A stretch of 28,769 nucleotides of DNA from Gemmatimonadaceae bacterium (GTDB lineage Bacteria > Gemmatimonadota > Gemmatimonadetes > Gemmatimonadales > Gemmatimonadaceae): NCBI GenBank assembly GCA_025357975.1, contig JANYKY010000458.1, forward strand, positions 1-28,769, read 5' to 3'. Each line of letters starts with the position of its first letter. The first letter of the stretch is position 1. The position numbers and the translations under genes were made by a program. Below, piece after piece: positions 23,523-28,769 of the stretch. The notes under the pieces are model-generated. The model had not been told where the DNA came from and did not search any database. It saw nothing but the letters and a program-made list of their open reading frames with translations.

Positions 23523-25085
23523 ATGCGAAGCGACTCCGGTTACACCACGTCGGTTTGGATGGATACAACTGATATGCCAGAACTTCCGCGCGTAACCCAG
23601 GATATGCGCGCCAATGTCTGCATTGTAGGTGCTGGCATAGCTGGCATGACCACGGCATATCAGCTTGCCCGCGCCGGTCGTGCAGTCATCGTGATCGACG
23701 ATGGTCAGATTGGCGGAGGTGAGACGGGGCGAACGACAGCCCATCTTAGTGCAGCACTCGACGATCGCTACTATAAAATCGAAAAGCTTCACGGCCTCGA
23801 GGGCTCTCGCATCGCTGCGGAAAGCCACACTGCGGCGATTACGCGGATTGAGTCGATTGCCTCGCTCGAGGACATCGATTGCGACTTCGAGCGCCTCGAC
23901 GGTTATCTGTTTCTTGGTGGCGACTCGAAGAAAGAGGAGCTCGAGCGGGAGCTCGAAGCCACCCATCGAGCCGGACTGACCGACACGCAGCTTCTCGAGC
24001 GCGCTCCAATCGATTTCTGGGACACTGGCCCGGCGCTCCGGTTTCCCCGACAGGCCCAGTTTCATCCGCTGAAGTATTTGAACGGCCTCGCCAGAGCGAT
24101 TATCCGGGACGGTGGCCAGCTTTTTTCATTTACTCACGCAGACAAGATCGAGGACGGAGAGCCGGCAAAGGTCACAACGAGTGACGGCCACGTCATCCTC
24201 GCGGATCATATCGTCGTTGCGACTAACACGCCTGTGAACGACTGGGTCATCCTGCACACGAAGCAGGCAGCATATCGCACGTTTGTCATCGGTGCCCACG
24301 TTCCACGCGGCTCAGTACCCCGCGGACTTTACTGGGACACTGCCGATCCCTATCACTATGCCCGTCTTCATGAAGTGGATACCGCGCTCGATCCTGAACG
24401 CACCGATGAAATCCTAATTGTTGGCGGCGAAGATCATAAAACGGGTCAGGAAGACGACGCTGAAGACCGTTTCAAGCGCCTCGAGGAATGGACTCGAGAA
24501 CGTTTTCCGATGGTGAAGAGCATTGAATTCCGCTGGTCGGGGCAGGTCATGGAGCCGGTCGATCACATGGCGTTCATCGGAAAAAATCCCGGGGATGACG
24601 AGCATATTTTCATCGCGACCGGCGATTCCGGCAACGGCATGACACACGGCACCATCGCCGGCGTCCTGCTCACTGACCTCATACTCGGCCGCAAAAACCC
24701 GTGGTCCAAGCTCTACGATCCATCTCGCGTGACACTCCGCGCAACGGGGGAGTTTATCAAGGAGAATTTGAACGTTGCCGGACAATACGCGGACTGGGCA
24801 AAAGGAAGCGAGGTCAGCTCATACGACGATATCGCCCCGGGCACGGGTGCTGTCGTCCGCCGCGGTATGAAGAAAATTGCCGTCTATCGAGACGATCAGG
24901 GCGTCATTCACGAACGCTCGGCGGTGTGTACCCATCTCTACTGCATCGTCGACTGGAATTCGGGTGAGCGAACCTGGGATTGTCCCTGCCATGGCTCGCG
25001 GTTCGACGCTTATGGCTCAGTCGTCAATGGTCCCGCGATTACATCACTCGCTGAGGTTGATTCGGAAGCCCCAGCGTCACGATGA
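23523..25085 (+). CDS. FAD-dependent oxidoreductase with C-terminal Rieske domain
   Basis: 520 residues from the ATG at 23523; the frame stays open upstream to 23343 inside the opposing gene, but nothing there looks conserved. The N-terminal part is a DAO-type FAD enzyme: the Rossmann motif G36-x-G38-x2-G41 in [20 protein letters not shown], then [18 protein letters not shown] near the C-terminal end of the fold. Residues about 430-520 are a Rieske [2Fe-2S] domain: C469-T-H471, 15 residues, C487-x2-H490 (CTHLYC and CPCHGSRFD). C474 and C489 add the disulfide pair known from bc1-type Rieske proteins. The natural substrate is unknown; the fusion implies electron transfer between the cluster and FAD. 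Its end overlaps the opposing glucan synthase gene by 47 bases. The start lacks a clear ribosome-binding site. Confidence 0.9.
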   Translation: MRSDSGYTTSVWMDTTDMPELPRVTQDMRANVCIVGAGIAGMTTAYQLARAGRAVIVIDDGQIGGGETGRTTAHLSAALDDRYYKIEKLHGLEGSRIAAESHTAAITRIESIASLEDIDCDFERLDGYLFLGGDSKKEELERELEATHRAGLTDTQLLERAPIDFWDTGPALRFPRQAQFHPLKYLNGLARAIIRDGGQLFSFTHADKIEDGEPAKVTTSDGHVILADHIVVATNTPVNDWVILHTKQAAYRTFVIGAHVPRGSVPRGLYWDTADPYHYARLHEVDTALDPERTDEILIVGGEDHKTGQEDDAEDRFKRLEEWTRERFPMVKSIEFRWSGQVMEPVDHMAFIGKNPGDDEHIFIATGDSGNGMTHGTIAGVLLTDLILGRKNPWSKLYDPSRVTLRATGEFIKENLNVAGQYADWAKGSEVSSYDDIAPGTGAVVRRGMKKIAVYRDDQGVIHERSAVCTHLYCIVDWNSGERTWDCPCHGSRFDAYGSVVNGPAITSLAEVDSEAPASR

Positions 25086-28000
25086 CCTGATGCTCGGAGC
25101 TGTCATTGGCAAGCGGTATCGGGCCGGTTACAGCCCCGCCATCGAGCGTGGTCGAGATGACTCCGCGCTGAACACCCGAAGGATTCTTCACTGTGATCGC
25201 GTACTTGCTGTCCCCGTGACGGTAGTCGATGGAGAATTCTTTCCACGCTGAAGGGATGCATGGATCCATTTCCAGCGTTTCTCCTCTCTTCGTAAATCCG
25301 AGAATCGCTTCGAGCCCGACGCGATAGAGCCAACTCGCCGAGCCTGTATACCATGTCCATCCCCCGCGGCCGAGGTGTCCCTCAGCCGTGTATATGTCGG
25401 CCGCGACAACGTACGGTTCGACCTTGTAGATCGATACCGCCTCTGGCGTCAGTGCATGGGTCAGCGGATTCACCATCTGATAGAGATGCATGGCCCGGTC
25501 GCCATCGCCTTGCAGAGCTGTGGCCAGCACGGACCACAATGCGGCATGTGTATACTGCGCGCCATTTTCCCGGACGCCCGGGAGATATCCCTGGATGTAA
25601 CCGGGATCGTGCGGCGAGTTGTTGAACGGCGGCGTAAGAAGCATGATGAGTCTCGCATCCTCACGCACGAGATGCTCATTCAGTGATTTCATCGCGACCT
25701 GCGCCCGCTCGGGCAATCCAGCGCGCGATATGACGCTCCAGCTCTGCGCAATCGCGTCGATCTTGCAATCGTCGCTGGTGCTCGACCCGAGTGGACTGCC
25801 ATCGTCGAAGTACGCGCGACGATACCATGCACCATCCCACGCATGATCTTCGATCGCTGAGTGATAACGGTCTGCCTGCTCACGGAACTCATTCGCGGCG
25901 GCATTATCCCCCCTCGCCTCGGAATGCCCAGCGAACTTGCGAAGCGTGACGACGAGGAGCCACGCAAGCCACACGCTTTCGCCCTTGCCGTGAACGCCTA
26001 CCCGGTTCATGCCGTCATTCCAGTCTCCCGAGCCCATCAACGGAAGCCCGTGCTCACCAGTGGTGCACGCTTTTCTCAGCGCGCGAGTGCAATGGTCATA
26101 GACAGTTTCGATCTTGTCCGACACGGTCGGCAGGTCGTATAGCTCCTGCTCATCTGCATTCAGCAGCCGCATCTTGAGATAAGGCGCAGTCGTATCGAGC
26201 AGCGACTTGTCGCCGGTGAGGCTTAGATAATGATTGACGACGTACGGAAGCCACACGAGATCGTCGGAGAATCGCGTGCGCACTCCGCGGCCGCTTTGCG
26301 GATGCCACCAGTGCTGAACGTCGCCTTCTTCGAACTGTCGCGCGGCACACCGGACGATATGATCGCGTGCGAGCTGCGGCTCCGCATACGTGAACGCCAT
26401 GACGTCCTGGAGCTGGTCCCTGAATCCGTACGCGCCACTTGCCTGATAGAGCGCGGAGCGCGCCCACATTCTGCACGACAACGCCTGATACAGTGCCCAC
26501 TGATTCACGACCAGGTCGAACGTGGGCTCGGGAGTCTTTACTGATATGGTGCCAAGGCGCGCACGCCATACGCGAGCTGCGTGATCGAGCGCGGCACTCG
26601 CCGCTTCGGGTGTCCTATAGCGCTGCGTGAGCGCACTCACGCCGTCACTCGCTGAAGTTGCGCCGAGGAGGAAGGTAATTTCTCGCGTCTCGCCAGGAGC
26701 GAGCTCGATACGTGTTTGCAACGCAGAACACGGATCGATCGTGTCTCCAACGTCGCCGCTCAGAAGTTCGCGCCTTAGCGCGGCTGGCGCGGCGAGAACA
26801 CCGTTGCGACCGATGAACTCGCGGCGACCGGCGGTGAAGCTCGTCAGCGGCTCACTCATCGCGGCGAAGGCAATCAGTTTTGCGAACTGAGGATCAAAAT
26901 AATTGCGCGCAAGCATCGTCTGGCCATCCGGCGTCATCTCTGTACGCACGTACGGTTGAGTCTTCTCGCGATCGACCCCGAGCACCCATTCCGCATAGCT
27001 CGTCACGGTCAGCTTGCGCGAGCGGTTGCTTCGATTGGTTATCGAGAGAATCTGGATTTTTACCGGATCCGTTTCCGGCATCCCCATTCTGAGTCGCGTG
27101 ACAATGTCTTCGTGCGCGTGATCGAATATGGAATAACCGGCGCCGTGCCTTACGATATACGGCGTTTTCTCGCGAATCGGTTCGGGCGTAGGGCTCCATA
27201 CTTCTCCGCTGTCATCGTCGCGAAGGTAGATGCATTCGCTCGTCGGGTCTCGAACAGGATCGTTTTGCCACGGAGTGAGACGGTAGAAGTAGCTGTTGTC
27301 CGCCCACGTAACTCCTGTCCCCGCCTCGCTCACGATAAATCCCCCGGCCCGGTTGCCGATAACGTTCACCCACGGCGCTGGCGGCAGGTTATCCCCGGTC
27401 AGTCTTATCTCGTACTCATGATTCGAGTTGAAGCCACCCGTGCCGTTGAAGTGAGCGAGCTCTCGATCAGTCGAATCAAAGGCAGTTGTGACAGTTGTGA
27501 CAGCAGTTTCATTCACCGCGCTCTGCTTGACTCTGCTTTCCGTTGCAGGCGCAATCGAGTCGATTGCCGCTTGTTCCGTAGCCGCATGTACAGCGGAGAT
27601 TTGCCCGGTCGTGAAATACCGGTCTTCGACGTTGGGGAACTCGAGGAAATTCCCCAGGCCAAGGCCATCGCAATCCACCTGAATGCGAGCGATGGAGTGA
27701 AGCAGCTTTATCTCTTCAGGATTTAGTACGTCTGCGCGCCGGATGAAAACGCCACCCGGTCTGTCCAGAAGTCCCGATTCGCTCGATGCCATCACAATCG
27801 ACAGGAGCTCGTCCGTCAGCTCCTGCAGATACGTCGGTGGATGTTCGTTGAGGATCACGAGATCGCAAAAGATTCCCTTCAGCCGCCAGTAGTGATGAAC
27901 CTTCAGCAGCTGCCGAACACTCGGTAATCCGTCTGGTGTTTCGAGGGTCGCAAGGAGAATCGGCCAGTCGCCGGAAATTCCCATTCCCCACAGCTCAGGC

Positions 28001-28769
28001 TGGCCAGACGTGCTGTCGCTGCCCTTGGCTGCTAGTCCCTTGAACCCCGGGTGGGCAAAGAGCAGGTGTCCCGCAAGCTCCTGGTAAAGCGCTGCGTCTG
28101 CCGGTGTCGTGGCGAGCTCGCGGAGCTCCGCCTGTGCATGCGCCCACGACAGATCGAGTGCGCGGCGCGCGCTGTACGCATCATGGTAAAGATCCGCGGT
28201 TTGCACCGCTCGCTCGCGGTCTTCCGCCATGAACGTCGTAAACGTCACTTCGGCCGATGCGCCCGCGGCAATGAGAACGCGCGTCCTCAACGCAAATATT
28301 GGATCGAGCACAGGGCCGGTGCTTCCGGACAAATCACCTGGAGCGTCCATTGCGACTGGATCCCGCGTTGAACGTCCTCTTCCCACAAACTGCGCGCGAT
28401 CGGTTTCACACGTTACCCCGGTGCCCTTCGCTCCGTTGGGAGTGCCAGCCGGTCGATCGACTGGGCGCGTTGCGACAACGTGCCCGCACCATGTCGGCTT
28501 GTCTGTTGAAGATCTCGGCCTCCGCATTGCGAGAATCGCAGAGCTCTCGGGAAGCCACTCGGTCTGCACGAAAAGATTTCCAAACGCGGGATGCGCCTTG
28601 TCGTCATCGGCTGGCGCAATGACCACTTCCATATAGCTCGTCAGCTCGATCTCTCTCGTTGCCTGCGACCGGTTCGTCACGGTGACCTTTCGAACTTCTG
28701 CTGCCTCGCCTGGCGCGACAGCTATCTCCATTATCGTTTCGATGTCGTCGTCGCGGCGGTGGAACGTGA
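25039..28769 (-). CDS. ndvB: Cyclic beta-1,2-glucan synthase-like protein (NdvB/GH94), C-terminal part
   Basis: The gene enters through the right edge; the frame is open before the first ATG at 28731, in family-like sequence ([11 protein letters not shown]), so that ATG is internal. About 1,240 residues are visible. The first ~170 are a GH94-type supersandwich domain ([33 protein letters not shown]). A second one starts with [18 protein letters not shown] and has [20 protein letters not shown]. The helical GH94 catalytic barrel follows ([16 protein letters not shown], then [19 protein letters not shown] with the catalytic Asp near residue 906 counted from 28731). In NdvB proteins the N-terminal glycosyltransferase (GT84) and membrane part makes linear beta-1,2-glucan, and the GH94 part trims it by phosphorolysis. 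The N-terminal half is not seen, so a stand-alone GH94 phosphorylase cannot be fully excluded. The gene's end overlaps the FAD-Rieske gene. Confidence 0.87.
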   Translation of the reverse strand, partial: TFHRRDDDIETIMEIAVAPGEAAEVRKVTVTNRSQATREIELTSYMEVVIAPADDDKAHPAFGNLFVQTEWLPESSAILAMRRPRSSTDKPTWCGHVVATRPVDRPAGTPNGAKGTGVTCETDRAQFVGRGRSTRDPVAMDAPGDLSGSTGPVLDPIFALRTRVLIAAGASAEVTFTTFMAEDRERAVQTADLYHDAYSARRALDLSWAHAQAELRELATTPADAALYQELAGHLLFAHPGFKGLAAKGSDSTSGQPELWGMGISGDWPILLATLETPDGLPSVRQLLKVHHYWRLKGIFCDLVILNEHPPTYLQELTDELLSIVMASSESGLLDRPGGVFIRRADVLNPEEIKLLHSIARIQVDCDGLGLGNFLEFPNVEDRYFTTGQISAVHAATEQAAIDSIAPATESRVKQSAVNETAVTTVTTAFDSTDRELAHFNGTGGFNSNHEYEIRLTGDNLPPAPWVNVIGNRAGGFIVSEAGTGVTWADNSYFYRLTPWQNDPVRDPTSECIYLRDDDSGEVWSPTPEPIREKTPYIVRHGAGYSIFDHAHEDIVTRLRMGMPETDPVKIQILSITNRSNRSRKLTVTSYAEWVLGVDREKTQPYVRTEMTPDGQTMLARNYFDPQFAKLIAFAAMSEPLTSFTAGRREFIGRNGVLAAPAALRRELLSGDVGDTIDPCSALQTRIELAPGETREITFLLGATSASDGVSALTQRYRTPEAASAALDHAARVWRARLGTISVKTPEPTFDLVVNQWALYQALSCRMWARSALYQASGAYGFRDQLQDVMAFTYAEPQLARDHIVRCAARQFEEGDVQHWWHPQSGRGVRTRFSDDLVWLPYVVNHYLSLTGDKSLLDTTAPYLKMRLLNADEQELYDLPTVSDKIETVYDHCTRALRKACTTGEHGLPLMGSGDWNDGMNRVGVHGKGESVWLAWLLVVTLRKFAGHSEARGDNAAANEFREQADRYHSAIEDHAWDGAWYRRAYFDDGSPLGSSTSDDCKIDAIAQSWSVISRAGLPERAQVAMKSLNEHLVREDARLIMLLTPPFNNSPHDPGYIQGYLPGVRENGAQYTHAALWSVLATALQGDGDRAMHLYQMVNPLTHALTPEAVSIYKVEPYVVAADIYTAEGHLGRGGWTWYTGSASWLYRVGLEAILGFTKRGETLEMDPCIPSAWKEFSIDYRHGDSKYAITVKNPSGVQRGVISTTLDGGAVTGPIPLANDSSEHQVIVTLGLPNQPQRVM

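Noticed and set aside
27483..27501. Tandem AGTTGTGAC pair in the NdvB-like gene
   Set aside because: It encodes a simple VTTVTT linker between domains; two nine-base copies are not a meaningful repeat array.
26956..27726. 256-codon open frame on plus inside the NdvB-like gene
   Set aside because: It is a shadow of the conserved GH94 reading frame; no motif or ribosome-binding site supports it.
28729..28731. ATG as the start of the glucan synthase-like gene
   Set aside because: The frame continues upstream to the window edge in family-like sequence, so the ATG is an internal Met.
1..28769. Search by eye for tRNA genes, CRISPR arrays, insertion sequences, prophage or toxin-antitoxin genes
   Set aside because: None seen. 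Nearly every base belongs to a chromosomal-type gene, and no region stands out as recently transferred.

Overview
The window is dense bacterial DNA from a free-living, diderm organism. It holds about 19 intact or window-truncated genes, one clear pseudogene, and no gap above 300 bases. A phylum close to Gemmatimonadota is my best guess. The reasons are a plant-type enoyl-ACP reductase, PD40-repeat and Big2 surface lipoproteins, a DUF5117/DUF4953-type zinc protease, a TonB receptor under ECF/FecR control, and frequent GTG and TTG starts. This is inference from protein character, not a search. I see no tRNA, rRNA, CRISPR, insertion sequence or phage gene.

Layout. Bases 1-4169 hold a surface-signalling unit: a truncated ECF sigma factor on minus, and a FecR anti-sigma regulator plus an STN-bearing TonB-dependent receptor on plus. 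Bases 4166-7233 hold two PD40 (TolB-like) proteins read outward from a shared spacer; the minus one is followed by a small membrane protein. Bases 7235-9349 are a tight minus-strand trio: PAP2 phosphatase, 2H phosphoesterase and an unrecognised secreted His/Met-rich protein. Plus-strand fabI and a large zinc metalloprotease fill 9438-12853. Bases 12854-17557 are a minus-strand unit of four: PAS-GGDEF diguanylate cyclase, secreted VIT-VWA protein, ECF sigma factor and zinc-finger anti-sigma factor. The last three overlap or nearly abut. Bases 17623-21846 are a plus-strand run: small hydrophilic protein, decayed nitroreductase, MhqO-like ring-cleaving dioxygenase, transketolase and kynurenine formamidase-like cyclase. 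Bases 21853-25085 hold a HerA-like ATPase (minus) divergent from an FAD oxidoreductase with a C-terminal Rieske domain (plus). From 25039 to the right edge runs the C-terminal part of a very large NdvB/GH94 cyclic beta-1,2-glucan synthase-like gene (minus).

How the genes relate. Two separate ECF sigma/anti-sigma modules of different classes lie within 14 kb. One senses through a TonB receptor. The other is tied to a secreted VWA-domain protein and possibly to c-di-GMP, and is the best candidate here for an undescribed signalling cassette. The nitroreductase/dioxygenase pair resembles quinone/catechol detoxification sets (mhqN/mhqO type). Its first member has lost an internal segment and gained a stop, yet the start/stop overlaps that could keep translation coupled remain. 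All five convergent gene pairs meet with spacing between a 47-base overlap and a 6-base gap, leaving no room for ordinary terminators.
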